Part shown: positions 18,043 to 26,585 of the stretch, piece by piece
Position numbering within the stretch: position 1 is the first letter of the stretch
Layout: the number at the start of each line of letters is the position of its first letter
DNA from: JAGNNV01 sp031412915
GTDB taxonomy: Bacteria > Acidobacteriota > Vicinamibacteria > Fen-336 > JAGNNV01
Assembly (NCBI GenBank): GCA_031412915.1
Contig: JANODX010000286.1
Coordinates: forward strand, 8,540 to 72,539
Length of the DNA: 64,000 nt
Direction of reading: 5' to 3'
Program-made: the position numbers and the translations under genes
The notes under the pieces: generated by a model
What the model was told of the DNA's origin: nothing
What the model saw: the letters and a program-made list of their open reading frames with translations, nothing else
Database searches by the model: none

Positions 18043-19095
18043 TCAGCCGGCGTTGCCCGCGATCCAGCGGGGGCCGCCCGACTTGAATCCGCTTCCGAAC
18101 GATTGGAGCACGCGGCGAGTCCCGGCGGAAGGATTGATGACCACGACATCCATGCCCCCGGTGGTGAGATTGGCTTCCGAGAACACGATGCCGTCCTTGT
18201 TCCAATCGGGGTTCGATCGGAACTGGTGCCCGGAGGCGATCACCTGCGGAGCGCCGCCGGCGGCGGGCACGGTCAGGATGTCCCAGGCTCCGCCCGCCAC
18301 GCTGTTCGAGGTCAGACGGCGGAAGACGACACTCGCGCCATCGGGAGAATAGGCGGGCCCCGCGTCCGAGCCCACGAGGTACAGGGTTCCGGCGAGCGGT
18401 TGGCCGACGGTACCGCTATCCGTCAGCTTCACCTGGTTGGCGCTGGAGGCAAAGATCCAGATCTCGCTCCGGCCTGCACCTGTGCCATCGATGCGTTCGT
18501 AGACCACGCGCGTGATGGCGGCGTTCACCCGCGCCCCACGCTCGCGCACGTTCGGCGTGAGCAGGATGCGCTGATTGTTCTGAGCGTTCGACTCGATCTG
18601 GTACAGATCCTCGGGACTCCCGTCGGGCGACGAGGCGTGGATGAGGAAGGTGCCGTCCGACGCCCAGTCGACGCTGCTGTTGCTCCAGCCGTCGGGCAGG
18701 AAGGGCCCTTCGATCTGGCGGGCGAGGTTCACGAGCAAAAGGCTCACCCGGTCCAGATTGTCGAGACGGCCATCGCGGTTCGTATCCGAGTCGACTCTGC
18801 GCAGGGCTACCCGCGTGCGATCGAGCGAGGGTGCCGCCTCCAGGGCCTGGCAACCGTTGCAGAAAGTCAGCCGGGTAGCCTGGGAAGATGCGCCGGCGGA
18901 GAAGAGTTCGAAGGTGCTTCCTGGCTTCGGCGCCCAGGAATCGGAGGCGACGAACACCGTGTCCAGGGCGGAGGGCACGGAGGTGCTGACGGGAACCGGC
19001 GTCGTGGTGGGCGGCACGCCCGCGGTGCAGCCCGAATTCAGACAGGCCGCGAGCAGAATCAGGGAGAAGGCGCGGGGCGCAGGTATTGAATTCAT
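18043..19095 (-). CDS. TolB-like beta-propeller lipoprotein
   Basis: 350 residues from ATG 19095. The N-terminus has a lipoprotein signal (FSLILLAACLNSGC); cysteine in NSGC is the likely lipid site. A proline/threonine linker follows, then repeated propeller blades with TolB/WD40-type phrases: GPAYSPDGASVVFRR, NPDWNKDGIVFSEAN and VDWASDGTFLIHASS. Such proteins usually bind partners in the periplasm or at the outer membrane. No catalytic residues are visible. The gene stands alone, converging on the repeat island and diverging from the thiolase gene. TolB of the Tol-Pal system normally lies beside pal, which is absent here, so this is a paralogue. Confidence 0.7.
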   Translation of the reverse strand: MNSIPAPRAFSLILLAACLNSGCTAGVPPTTTPVPVSTSVPSALDTVFVASDSWAPKPGSTFELFSAGASSQATRLTFCNGCQALEAAPSLDRTRVALRRVDSDTNRDGRLDNLDRVSLLLVNLARQIEGPFLPDGWSNSSVDWASDGTFLIHASSPDGSPEDLYQIESNAQNNQRILLTPNVRERGARVNAAITRVVYERIDGTGAGRSEIWIFASSANQVKLTDSGTVGQPLAGTLYLVGSDAGPAYSPDGASVVFRRLTSNSVAGGAWDILTVPAAGGAPQVIASGHQFRSNPDWNKDGIVFSEANLTTGGMDVVVINPSAGTRRVLQSFGSGFKSGGPRWIAGNAG

Positions 19096-19149
19096 CGTGG
19101 TTTCCAGACGCTACGCCCCCGGTCTCCAAGGCGTCAAGCAGCGCGGGGG

Positions 19150-19155
19150 TAGAAT
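19150..19155 (+). promoter_or_regulatory. Possible -10 element for the thiolase gene
   Basis: TAGAAT lies 27 bp before ATG 19183, preceded by TCAAGCAGCGCGGGGG. The recA promoter has a very similar arrangement (TCAAG, GC-rich spacer, TAGAAT). Confidence 0.4.
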
Positions 19156-19182
19156 CGGGGTCGCGAAAGAAGGAGTTCCCTC

Positions 19183-20367
19183 ATGAAAGCCACCAAGGAC
19201 ATCTTCATCATGGGCGGGGCCCGGACCGCCATGGCCGAGTACGTCGGCCATTTCAAGGACATCGGCGCGAATGCGCTGGGCGCCCACGCCATCAAGGCGG
19301 CGCTCGATCGGTCGGGCGTTCCCGCGGCCGAGGTCGAGCAGGTGGTCATGGGCAACGCGATGCAGACATCGGCGGACGCGATGTACGGCGCGCGGCACTC
19401 GGCCCTCAAGGCCGGCCTCTCCATCGAGACGCCCGCCCTCACCGTCAATCGGCTGTGCGGTTCCGGCATTCAGTCCGTGATCTCGGCGTCCCAACTCATG
19501 CTTCTCGGGGAAGCGGACGTGACCGTGGCGGGCGGCATGGAGAACATGACCCAGGCCCCGCATGTCATTCGCGGAGCGCGCGACGGCTTCAAGCTCGGCC
19601 AGGGCGCTCTCGAGGACAGCCTGATGGTGGCGCTCCTCGACTCCCACTGCGGCCTCTACATGGCCCAGACCGCGGAGAAGCTCGCGACCAAGTACGGCGT
19701 CGATCGCAAGGCTATGGACGAGTTTTCCCTCCGCTCTCAGCAGGCGGCCGCGGCGGCCAAGGCTCGTGGCGTCTTCGACGAGGAGATCGTCCCGGTGGAG
19801 GTGAAGAAGGGCAAGAACGTCCTGTCCGTGAAGGATGACGACCACATGCGCGCGGACACCACGATGGAAAGTCTGGGCGGATTGCGTCCCGCGTTCGGCA
19901 AGGACGGTATGGTCACCGCGGGAAACGCCAGCGGCATCGTGGATGGGGCGGCGGCCCTGGTCCTCTCCACTTCGAAGTCGCGGGGGCACGGTAAGCCCCT
20001 TGCTCGCGTGGTCGCGTGGGCGGTGGCGGGCGTCCCGCCCGAGATCATGGGCATCGGTCCCGCACCCGCTTCGCGGAAGGCTCTGATGGACGCCGGACTC
20101 AAGCTGGAAGATATCGATCTTATCGAGGTCAACGAAGCGTTCGCCGGCCAGTATCTTGCCGTCGAAAAAGAGCTTGGGCTCGACCGGAACAAGGTCAACG
20201 TGAACGGCGGCGCCATCGCCCTCGGCCATCCGCTCGGAGCTTCAGGGACGCGCATCCTGCTCACCGTGGCGCTTGAACTGCGTCGTCGCAAGGGCCGCTA
20301 CGGCCTCGCCACCGCGTGCATCGGCGGCGGTCAGGGGATCGCCATGATCATCGAAAGTGTCAACTAG
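19183..20367 (+). CDS. atoB: Acetyl-CoA acetyltransferase (thiolase)
   Basis: 394 residues, standard thiolase size, with an AAGGAG site before ATG 19183. The nucleophilic cysteine is Cys92 in VNRLCGSGIQS. The family motifs NEAFAGQ, the histidine loop GGAIALGHPLGASG and the second cysteine loop CIGGGQG are all present. It condenses two acetyl-CoA to acetoacetyl-CoA or cleaves 3-ketoacyl-CoA. Hydroxyacyl-CoA dehydrogenase and enoyl-CoA hydratase genes follow, so the three cover the steps between acetyl-CoA and crotonyl-CoA in either direction. Confidence 0.9.
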   Translation: MKATKDIFIMGGARTAMAEYVGHFKDIGANALGAHAIKAALDRSGVPAAEVEQVVMGNAMQTSADAMYGARHSALKAGLSIETPALTVNRLCGSGIQSVISASQLMLLGEADVTVAGGMENMTQAPHVIRGARDGFKLGQGALEDSLMVALLDSHCGLYMAQTAEKLATKYGVDRKAMDEFSLRSQQAAAAAKARGVFDEEIVPVEVKKGKNVLSVKDDDHMRADTTMESLGGLRPAFGKDGMVTAGNASGIVDGAAALVLSTSKSRGHGKPLARVVAWAVAGVPPEIMGIGPAPASRKALMDAGLKLEDIDLIEVNEAFAGQYLAVEKELGLDRNKVNVNGGAIALGHPLGASGTRILLTVALELRRRKGRYGLATACIGGGQGIAMIIESVN

Positions 20368-20396
20368 CAGGGGCGCCGGCGAAGGCCGGACCCCTG
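20368..20396 (+). terminator. Hairpin after the thiolase gene
   Basis: CAGGGG and CCCCTG arms enclose a CCGGC/GCCGG stem immediately after the thiolase stop. No T-run follows. It may slow or end transcription before the next gene, about 100 bp away. Confidence 0.35.
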
Positions 20397-20467
20397 TGTA
20401 CCCGGGGCAAACTCCCTCCGCCTTTGCGGATGGGACGAGTGCCGGGATTCACCTGAGGATTTAGCGA

Positions 20468-21355
20468 ATGAGTGACCAGAGGACCGTCGGAGTGGTGGGC
20501 TGCGGGCTCATGGGTTCCGGCATTGCCCAGGTGTGCGCGGAGGCCGGCCATGCCGTGATCGTCCGCGAAGTCAACGACGCCCTGCTGACCAGAGGCCTCG
20601 GTTCGATCGACAAGTTCCTGGGGAAGGGCGTCGAGAAGGGCAAGATGGCGGCCGAGAAGAAGGCCGAGATCATCGGCCGTCTCAAGGGCACGACCAGGCT
20701 CGAGGACCTCGCTCCCTGCCAGATCGTCATCGAGGCGGTGGTCGAGAACATCGCGCTCAAGCACGAGACCTTTCAGGCGTTGAACAAGGTCTGCGCGAAG
20801 GACGCGATCTTCGCCTCAAACACCTCGTCGCTCTCCATCACCGAAATGGCGGCGGGTTCAGGCCGCGCCGATCGGTTCGTGGGCCTGCATTTCTTCAACC
20901 CCGTGCCCCTGATGAAGCTGGTCGAGGTCGTGCGCGGACCGCTCACCAGCCCCGAGGTCTTCGAGGCCATGTGCGCCTTCGGGACCGGCATCGGCAAGAC
21001 CGTGGTTCGCGCCACCGACAAGCCCGGCTTCATCGTGAACCGTCTGCTCGTCCCTTACATGGTCGATGCCATTCGTGCGCTGGAGCAGGGTGTCGGCTCG
21101 GTCCAGGACATCGACGAGGCCATGAAGCTCGGCTGCGGCTACCCCATGGGCCCCTTCACTCTGCTCGACTTCGTGGGCATCGAGACCACGTACTACATCG
21201 CGAACATCATGTTCGACGAGTTCAAGGAAGCCCGCTACGCGCCGCCCACGCTGTTGAAGCGCATGGTCCAGGCCGGCATGTACGGCAAGAAGACGGGCAA
21301 GGGCTTCTACGACTATTCGACCACGCCCCCCACCCCCACGAAGGGCCTCGTCTAG
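20468..21355 (+). CDS. hbd: 3-hydroxybutyryl-CoA dehydrogenase
   Basis: 295 residues. The NAD-binding fold begins VGVVGCGLMGSGIAQVCAEAG. FASNTSSLSITEMA and the catalytic-histidine stretch GLHFFNPVPLMKLVEVV are diagnostic of short 3-hydroxyacyl-CoA dehydrogenases, and the C-terminal dimer domain has KPGFIVNRLLVPY. It interconverts 3-hydroxybutyryl-CoA and acetoacetyl-CoA. It sits between thiolase and enoyl-CoA hydratase genes, 6 bp before the latter, so these two are almost certainly cotranscribed. Confidence 0.92.
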   Translation: MSDQRTVGVVGCGLMGSGIAQVCAEAGHAVIVREVNDALLTRGLGSIDKFLGKGVEKGKMAAEKKAEIIGRLKGTTRLEDLAPCQIVIEAVVENIALKHETFQALNKVCAKDAIFASNTSSLSITEMAAGSGRADRFVGLHFFNPVPLMKLVEVVRGPLTSPEVFEAMCAFGTGIGKTVVRATDKPGFIVNRLLVPYMVDAIRALEQGVGSVQDIDEAMKLGCGYPMGPFTLLDFVGIETTYYIANIMFDEFKEARYAPPTLLKRMVQAGMYGKKTGKGFYDYSTTPPTPTKGLV

Positions 21356-21361
21356 ATCCCC

Positions 21362-22150
21362 ATGGCCACCTACGCGACTCTTACTGTCGAAAGAAGGGAT
21401 GACGGCATCGCCGTCATCACGATCAACCGCCCCGACAAGCTGAACGCGCTCAATGCCGCGGTCATCGCCGAGTTGGACGGAGCGCTCGCCGACCTCGACG
21501 CGGACCCCGCGGTGCGCGCCCTCGTCGTCACGGGCTCCGGTGAAAAAGCGTTCGTCGCGGGAGCCGACATTGCCGAACTCGCCCAGGCGACACCCATCGA
21601 AGCCCGGGCCCTCGCCCTCAAAGGTCAGCGCGTGTTCGACCGGCTGGAGCGCTTCCGCGGACCGGTGATCGCGGCCGTGAACGGCTTCGCCCTCGGCGGC
21701 GGCTGCGAGCTCGCTCTCGCCTGCCACCTCCGCATCGCCACCCCGGGCTCGCGCTTTGGCACTCCCGAAGTGAAGCTCGGTCTGATTTGCGGCTACGCGG
21801 GCACCCAACGCCTCCCGCGTCTCATCGGTCGCGGCCGCGCGCTCGAAATCCTCCTCTCGGGCGAAATGGTTCTGGCCGAGGAGGCCTTCCGAATCGGGCT
21901 GGTGAATCGCGTGGTGGCGCCGGACGCGCTGATGAACGAAACCGTGGGACTGCTGAAGAAGATGCTGGCGAACGCGCCGCTTTCGCTCAGGTACACGATC
22001 GACTCGGTGAACGCGGGGCTCGACATGTCCTTCGAGGACGCGCAGGACCACGAGGCCACGCTTTTCGCCGTCCTCTGCTCGACCGCCGACAAGACCGAGG
22101 GCACCAGCGCATTTCTGGAAAAGCGTCCGGCGAAGTTCCAGGGCCGGTGA
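21362..22150 (+). CDS. crt: Enoyl-CoA hydratase / crotonase
   Basis: 262 residues from ATG 21362. Crotonase-fold landmarks are NRPDKLNALN near the N-terminus, the oxyanion-hole loop GEKAFVAGADIAEL and the conserved VNGFALGGGCELALACHLRIA. The two catalytic glutamates fall in ALGGGCELALACH and in TPEVKLGLICGYAGTQ. It hydrates crotonyl-CoA to 3-hydroxybutyryl-CoA or the reverse. It completes the thiolase-hbd-crt set. The ribH start overlaps its stop. Confidence 0.9.
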   Translation: MATYATLTVERRDDGIAVITINRPDKLNALNAAVIAELDGALADLDADPAVRALVVTGSGEKAFVAGADIAELAQATPIEARALALKGQRVFDRLERFRGPVIAAVNGFALGGGCELALACHLRIATPGSRFGTPEVKLGLICGYAGTQRLPRLIGRGRALEILLSGEMVLAEEAFRIGLVNRVVAPDALMNETVGLLKKMLANAPLSLRYTIDSVNAGLDMSFEDAQDHEATLFAVLCSTADKTEGTSAFLEKRPAKFQGR

Positions 22151-22656
22151 GAAGGCCCGCCGCGAGCCAGCCCAGGGCGCCGAGCGGCCGTGGCCTCCGT
22201 GTGCTCGTGCTGCAGTCACGGTTCAATCATGCGGTCGGGTCGGGACTCGCGAAAGGGGCCGTCGAGTACCTTCGCGAGGTGGGTGCGGCCTTCGAGAGCG
22301 AACTCGTCTCCGGAGCGTTCGAGCTCCCGCTCGTCGCCCAGACCGCGGCGTTCACCGGGCGGTACCAGGCCATCGTGGCCCTGGGCGCCGTGATCAAAGG
22401 CGAAACCGATCACTATGAGCACATCGCCCGGGAAGCAGCGCGGGGCATCATGGAGGCCTCGCTCACCACTGGAGTTCCCATAGCCTTCGGCGTTCTCACC
22501 GTGACCAAGGAAGCCCATGCGCGCGCGCGGTCGAAGCCGGGACGGCACAACAAGGGTCGGGAGGCGGCCGCGGCCGCGGTCGAGACGGCCCTCCTCCTGA
22601 AGAAACTGACCGGGGCGCCTGCGCAGCGCCGGCGCACCGGCAAGGGCAGGCCCTGA
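22147..22656 (+). CDS. ribH: 6,7-dimethyl-8-ribityllumazine synthase
   Basis: 169 residues from GTG 22147, which overlaps the crotonase stop (GTGA). Core motifs are RFNHAVGSGLAKGAVEYL, VSGAFELPLVAQ, the ribityl/phosphate loop GAVIKGETDHYEHIA and the catalytic-histidine part of that loop, and PIAFGVLTV. It joins ribityl-aminouracil with dihydroxybutanone phosphate in riboflavin synthesis. The first 15 residues are extra, and internal GTG codons at about 22200 would give a shorter protein. The neighbour nusB follows with a TGATG overlap; ribH-nusB is a classical pair. Confidence 0.9.
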   Translation: MRRPAASQPRAPSGRGLRVLVLQSRFNHAVGSGLAKGAVEYLREVGAAFESELVSGAFELPLVAQTAAFTGRYQAIVALGAVIKGETDHYEHIAREAARGIMEASLTTGVPIAFGVLTVTKEAHARARSKPGRHNKGREAAAAAVETALLLKKLTGAPAQRRRTGKGRP

Positions 22657-23087
22657 TGGGCCAGCGGTCCAAGGCCCGGGTGTGTGCGATGCAGATGCTG
22701 TATCAGCGGGAATGGTCGGGCGAAGCGCCGACTCGGGTCATCGAGGACTTCTGGACCATGCGCAACGGGACCAAGGCGGTGCGCGCGATGGCCGAGCGGC
22801 TCTTCGTGGGCACGGAACGCGAGCGCGAGGCGATCGACCAGGACATCACCAGCGTCATGACCAACTGGGAACTCGGGCGACTGGCGGCGATTGAGCGGAA
22901 CGTCCTGCGCCTGGGCGCTTTCGAACTCAAGTGCGAAGATGCGACCCCTTCCGCCGTCATCATCGATGAGGCGATCGAGATTTCCAAGCGATACGGTGAG
23001 GCCGAGTCGTCGTCCTTCGTCAATGGCATTCTCGACGCTCTGAAACGGCGGTATCGCGATAAGGCCGAGGCCGGACCGGCGGCGTGA
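22656..23087 (+). CDS. nusB: Transcription antitermination factor NusB
   Basis: 143 residues. It begins QRSKARVCAMQMLYQREWS, the conserved first helix of NusB (R..A...LYQ). The C-terminal part AVIIDEAIEISKRYGEAESSSFVNGILD is the family's most conserved block. NusB with NusE binds boxA RNA and supports rRNA transcription. Its start overlaps the ribH stop. Confidence 0.93.
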   Translation: MGQRSKARVCAMQMLYQREWSGEAPTRVIEDFWTMRNGTKAVRAMAERLFVGTEREREAIDQDITSVMTNWELGRLAAIERNVLRLGAFELKCEDATPSAVIIDEAIEISKRYGEAESSSFVNGILDALKRRYRDKAEAGPAA

Positions 23088-23115
23088 ACCGTGAACGAGG
23101 ACTGCGAGGCTTGAT

Positions 23116-24717
23116 TTGACCGACCAGACGGAAGACCCCACCGACGCGGAACCCGACCCCCCGGTTCCCGGCTGGCCGAAGGAGTCGGGCGAGCGATTCG
23201 ACAAAGTGAGGGCGCTCCTCGCCCTCGGGCAGGTGGTCTATCCCACGAAGTTCGCGAGGTCGCACGGCCTTGGCGCGATCATCGCCGAGTGGGGTGCCTT
23301 TGCCGCGGAGGAGCTGACCGCGAAGGCCGTGGAGGTCAGCATCGCCGGCCGGGTCCTGACCCGTCGCTCGCACGGCAAGACCGGGTTTGCAACTCTCACC
23401 GACGGCGACGCGAATCTTCAGGTGTACGTACGGCTCGATGGCGTGGGCGAGAAGGCCTTCGAGGTCTGGAACCTCGTGGACATGGCCGACTTCATCGGGG
23501 TCTCGGGCCGGCTGATGCGGACCCGCACCGGCGAGCTGACGGTTCAGGCGACCTCGCTGACCTTCCTCTCGAAGGCCCTCCTTCCCCTGCCCGAGAAGTG
23601 GCATGGGCTCACCGACGTGGAAACCCGCTATCGGCAGCGCTATGTCGACCTGGTCGCGAATCCCGAGGTGCGCAAGACGTTCGTGGCCCGGTCGCGCATG
23701 GTCGCGGCCATTCGCCGGTTCATGGACGACCGCGGCTACATCGAAGTCGAGACTCCGATGATGCATCCCATCGCCGGGGGCGCCCTCGCGCGGCCCTTCA
23801 TCACCCATCACAACGCGCTGGGGGTCGATCTCTACCTCCGGATCGCTCCCGAGCTCTACCTGAAGCGCCTCGGGGTAGGGGGACTGGAGCGGGTCTACGA
23901 GATCAACCGCAACTTCCGGAACGAAGGGCTCTCGGCCCACCACAATCCCGAGTTCACCATGCTGGAGTTCTACACCGCGTACTTCGACTGCCGCGACGTC
24001 ATGACCATCACGGAGGATCTGATCGAAAATGCCGCCCTGGCGGTCCGGGGCGGCACCGACATCACCTGGGGCGAGACCGACCTGTCCTTCAAGACGCCGT
24101 TCGCGCGGATCCGCATGTCAGAGGCGATCGCGGGGGCTTTGTCCAGGGAACTCGAGCGGACGGTCTCCGTGGCCGAGGTTGAGAATCACGGGACCCTGAA
24201 GGCGCTCGTGACCACCGAGGCCTTCATCGACGCCTGCCGCCGCCGCAGCGTTCCCGCCGCGGAGTACAAGAAGTCGACCCACGGCAAGATCATCGAGTCT
24301 CTCTTCGCCGATTTTGCCGAAGATGGTCTCATTCAGCCGACTTACGTGGTCGACTACCCGGTCGAGATCTCGCCCCTGGCCAAGCGCCGCGCCGACCACA
24401 ACGACTTCGCCGACCGTTTCGAGCTCTTCGTGTGCGGCATGGAGATCGCGAACGGCTTTTCGGAACTGAACGATCCGCTCGAACAACGCGCACGCTTTCT
24501 CGACCAGTTGCAGAATCGGGCGGGGGGCGACGACGAAGCGCACGAGATGGACGAGGACTACGTCCGGGCTCTCGGTCACGGCCTTCCCCCCACGGGAGGG
24601 TGCGGCCTTGGCATCGATCGCCTGGCCATGCTGCTCACGGATTCCAAGTCCATCCGCGACGTGATTCTCTTCCCGCAGATGCGCCCGGAAGGCGGACGAA
24701 GGGGGGAGACGCCCTAG
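23116..24717 (+). CDS. lysS: Lysyl-tRNA synthetase, class II
   Basis: 533 residues from TTG 23116 with GAGG seven bases upstream. An N-terminal OB anticodon-binding domain (AGRVLTRRSHGKTGFATL) leads into the class II core. Motif 2 is YEINRNFRNEGLSAHHNPEF with the E-F-T-M-LE run, and motif 3 is GGCGLGIDRLAMLLTDS followed by DVILFPQMRPE. It charges tRNA-Lys with lysine. The catalytic core looks complete. Confidence 0.95.
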   Translation: MTDQTEDPTDAEPDPPVPGWPKESGERFDKVRALLALGQVVYPTKFARSHGLGAIIAEWGAFAAEELTAKAVEVSIAGRVLTRRSHGKTGFATLTDGDANLQVYVRLDGVGEKAFEVWNLVDMADFIGVSGRLMRTRTGELTVQATSLTFLSKALLPLPEKWHGLTDVETRYRQRYVDLVANPEVRKTFVARSRMVAAIRRFMDDRGYIEVETPMMHPIAGGALARPFITHHNALGVDLYLRIAPELYLKRLGVGGLERVYEINRNFRNEGLSAHHNPEFTMLEFYTAYFDCRDVMTITEDLIENAALAVRGGTDITWGETDLSFKTPFARIRMSEAIAGALSRELERTVSVAEVENHGTLKALVTTEAFIDACRRRSVPAAEYKKSTHGKIIESLFADFAEDGLIQPTYVVDYPVEISPLAKRRADHNDFADRFELFVCGMEIANGFSELNDPLEQRARFLDQLQNRAGGDDEAHEMDEDYVRALGHGLPPTGGCGLGIDRLAMLLTDSKSIRDVILFPQMRPEGGRRGETP

Positions 24718-24773
24718 AACTCTCCCGGGTCCGGCGGGTGGGCAGAGCGGGCGGGGCCGTTGGCCCTGCGCGC

Positions 24774-24779
24774 TATAGT
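24774..24779 (+). promoter_or_regulatory. Possible -10 element for the VOC gene
   Basis: TATAGT lies 32 bp before ATG 24812 in a GC-rich gap. No clear -35 is visible. Confidence 0.3.
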
Positions 24780-24811
24780 GCGAATGAGGATTTTTCCCGA
24801 GGAGGCTTTCC

Positions 24812-25567
24812 ATGGTTCAGGCGATTCCCGAAGGCGTTGGCAACATCGTTCCCTACCTGTGCGTCCGCGGAGCGAAGAAGGCCATCGAGTTCTACCAGGC
24901 CGCCTTCGACGCGCAGGTCATGTCGGTGATGCCTTTTGGCGACGATCTGGTCGGCCACGCGGATTTGAAGATCGGAGGGTCGCGCTTGTACCTCGCCGAC
25001 GAGATGCCGGGATGGGGGGCGGTGAAATCACCCTCGTCCCTCAAGGGCGCCACCGCCAACATTCATCTCTGGGTCGAGGACTGCGACGCGGCGTTCGCCC
25101 GGGCGGTGGCGGCGGGGGCCAAGGTAATCATGCCCCTGACCGACCAGTTCTGGGGCGACCGGTATGGCATGGTCTCCGATCCCTTCGGCCAGATCTGGGC
25201 GATTACGTCCCACCGGGAAGACCTGACTCCTGAAGAAATGATGCGGCGAGGTCAGGAGGCGATGGCGCAGATGGCACAGGCGGCGCCTCCCGCGCCGAGG
25301 CAGAAGCGGAAGAAGTCGAGCCCGAAACCGAGGCCCCAGCCGAAGCCCAAGCCCAAGCCGAAGGTCCTGAAAGACAACGGTCCCTCCGAAGCCGTTGCTT
25401 CCCCTTCCGCTTCCGCCGCCGTGGCGCAGTCCTCGAAGGTGGACAAGGCCTCGAAGAAGGGGAAGAAGGCGAAGTCCGCAAAGAAGGGGAAATCGGGCAA
25501 GTCCAAGAAGTCGAAGAAGGACAAGAAATCGAAGAAGGACAAGAAGCGCAAGAAGTCCAGAGGCTAG
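24812..25567 (+). CDS. VOC/PhnB-like domain protein with lysine-rich C-terminal tail
   Basis: 251 residues, ATG 24812 behind GAGGAGG. Residues 10-135 form a glyoxalase/VOC domain of the PhnB/YdcE type (VPYLCVRGAKKAIEFYQAAF, MPLTDQFWGDRYGMVSDPFG). The last about 90 residues are low complexity: a proline/lysine stretch, then a run dominated by lysine, serine and glycine with repeated KKSKKDK units. VOC proteins rarely carry such tails. Strongly basic tails of this kind in other proteins bind nucleic acids or polyanions. The enzymatic activity is unknown. The gene stands alone after lysS. Confidence 0.75.
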   Translation: MVQAIPEGVGNIVPYLCVRGAKKAIEFYQAAFDAQVMSVMPFGDDLVGHADLKIGGSRLYLADEMPGWGAVKSPSSLKGATANIHLWVEDCDAAFARAVAAGAKVIMPLTDQFWGDRYGMVSDPFGQIWAITSHREDLTPEEMMRRGQEAMAQMAQAAPPAPRQKRKKSSPKPRPQPKPKPKPKVLKDNGPSEAVASPSASAAVAQSSKVDKASKKGKKAKSAKKGKSGKSKKSKKDKKSKKDKKRKKSRG

Positions 25568-25577
25568 TCGCCGCCCT

Positions 25578-26483
25578 TCAGGGGGCGAATCTCAACCGCG
25601 CTCCCCTCGCGCCGACCTCGATGCGCACCTGGCCAAGGGTTGCCGCGTGGGCCGCCGGGTTGCCTTGAACGGAGAAGCGCGCCTCGATGATGCCGCGTCT
25701 TGTCGGGCTCGCCTTCACGACGTCGAGGGTCACGCCCTCGGGTCCGCCGAACGCGATTTCGCCGGGCCCGTTCCCGGCCTTCGCGGTCCAGCCCCCGGGC
25801 AGAACATGTTTTTTCAGGAGTTCGCGATCGGCGGCGTCGAGGGCGAGAACCAGGCCGGTGACGTCACCCAGCACGGCGGTCTGCCGGTCCTTGGTTCTTC
25901 CGATCTTCGCGACGTAGCGATCGAGGACTTCGCCGCGGGTGATCCCGCGCGCAGGCGTCAGTTCCGGGTACCAGCCGGCCAGGAAGTCCTTGTGATACTC
26001 CATCAGCCACAGGCGAAGGCTGGCCGCAGCACTTCGTCCGGAGGTCATGTGGAACCACATCGGCTCGGTGGCCTCGGTGCGCCGCGTGACCGGCGCCGTT
26101 GCCGCCCCGCCCAGAGATTCGTTCCACGCCGCCGCGATCGCCCCTGATTCGCCTGCGCCCTCGACACCGAACGCAATTCCGCTACCTCCCACGGGGCCCT
26201 GCGAGGGTGGCTCGAAGACCTCGAAGTACGTCCTGCGTCCATACCAGTAGGCCCCGGTGTAGGTATCGTCGTTGCGCACGGTGGTGCGCTTCTCGAACGG
26301 CGCGAAGGTGGTGGTGAGGTACGGGTCGGCGACGATCGCTTTGTAACTCTCGGCACTTATGACCACGAAGAAGTGGTTGAGGAGGACCGCGGGGCTTGCG
26401 GCCTCGGCGAGCCTCGGCTTCGGGGTCGGAAACACGGCGAGAATGGAGGTGGCGAGGACGCGCAGGAGGCGGTATGGGGTCAT
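25578..26483 (-). CDS. Secreted DUF5829-like protein
   Basis: 301 residues from ATG 26483, with GGAGG about 10 bp upstream; the frame could begin 13 codons earlier but without support. The first 30 residues form a signal peptide (LLRVLATSILAVF and on). The mature part starts LLNHFFVVISAESYKAI, then FAPFEKRTTVRNDDTYTGAYWYGR and TYFEVFEP. I associate this pattern with DUF5829, a domain of unknown function that looks like a VOC-type fold. It converges on the VOC gene. No catalytic role can be stated. Confidence 0.55.
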   Translation of the reverse strand: MTPYRLLRVLATSILAVFPTPKPRLAEAASPAVLLNHFFVVISAESYKAIVADPYLTTTFAPFEKRTTVRNDDTYTGAYWYGRRTYFEVFEPPSQGPVGGSGIAFGVEGAGESGAIAAAWNESLGGAATAPVTRRTEATEPMWFHMTSGRSAAASLRLWLMEYHKDFLAGWYPELTPARGITRGEVLDRYVAKIGRTKDRQTAVLGDVTGLVLALDAADRELLKKHVLPGGWTAKAGNGPGEIAFGGPEGVTLDVVKASPTRRGIIEARFSVQGNPAAHAATLGQVRIEVGARGARLRFAP

Positions 26484-26585
26484 GGGGCGGGATCCTCCAT
26501 TCGTGAGTGTGCGCGGGCACACGCGCGAAGGTAAGGTAACCCGCCGCCCGCCCCGTCGTCAATGGTCCGGCGGTCTGCCCCTCGT

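Noticed and set aside
16598..18352. Several 100-290 codon frames in the repeat island
   Set aside because: They encode repetitions of the 15-bp and REP units and change meaning with frame; no ribosome sites.
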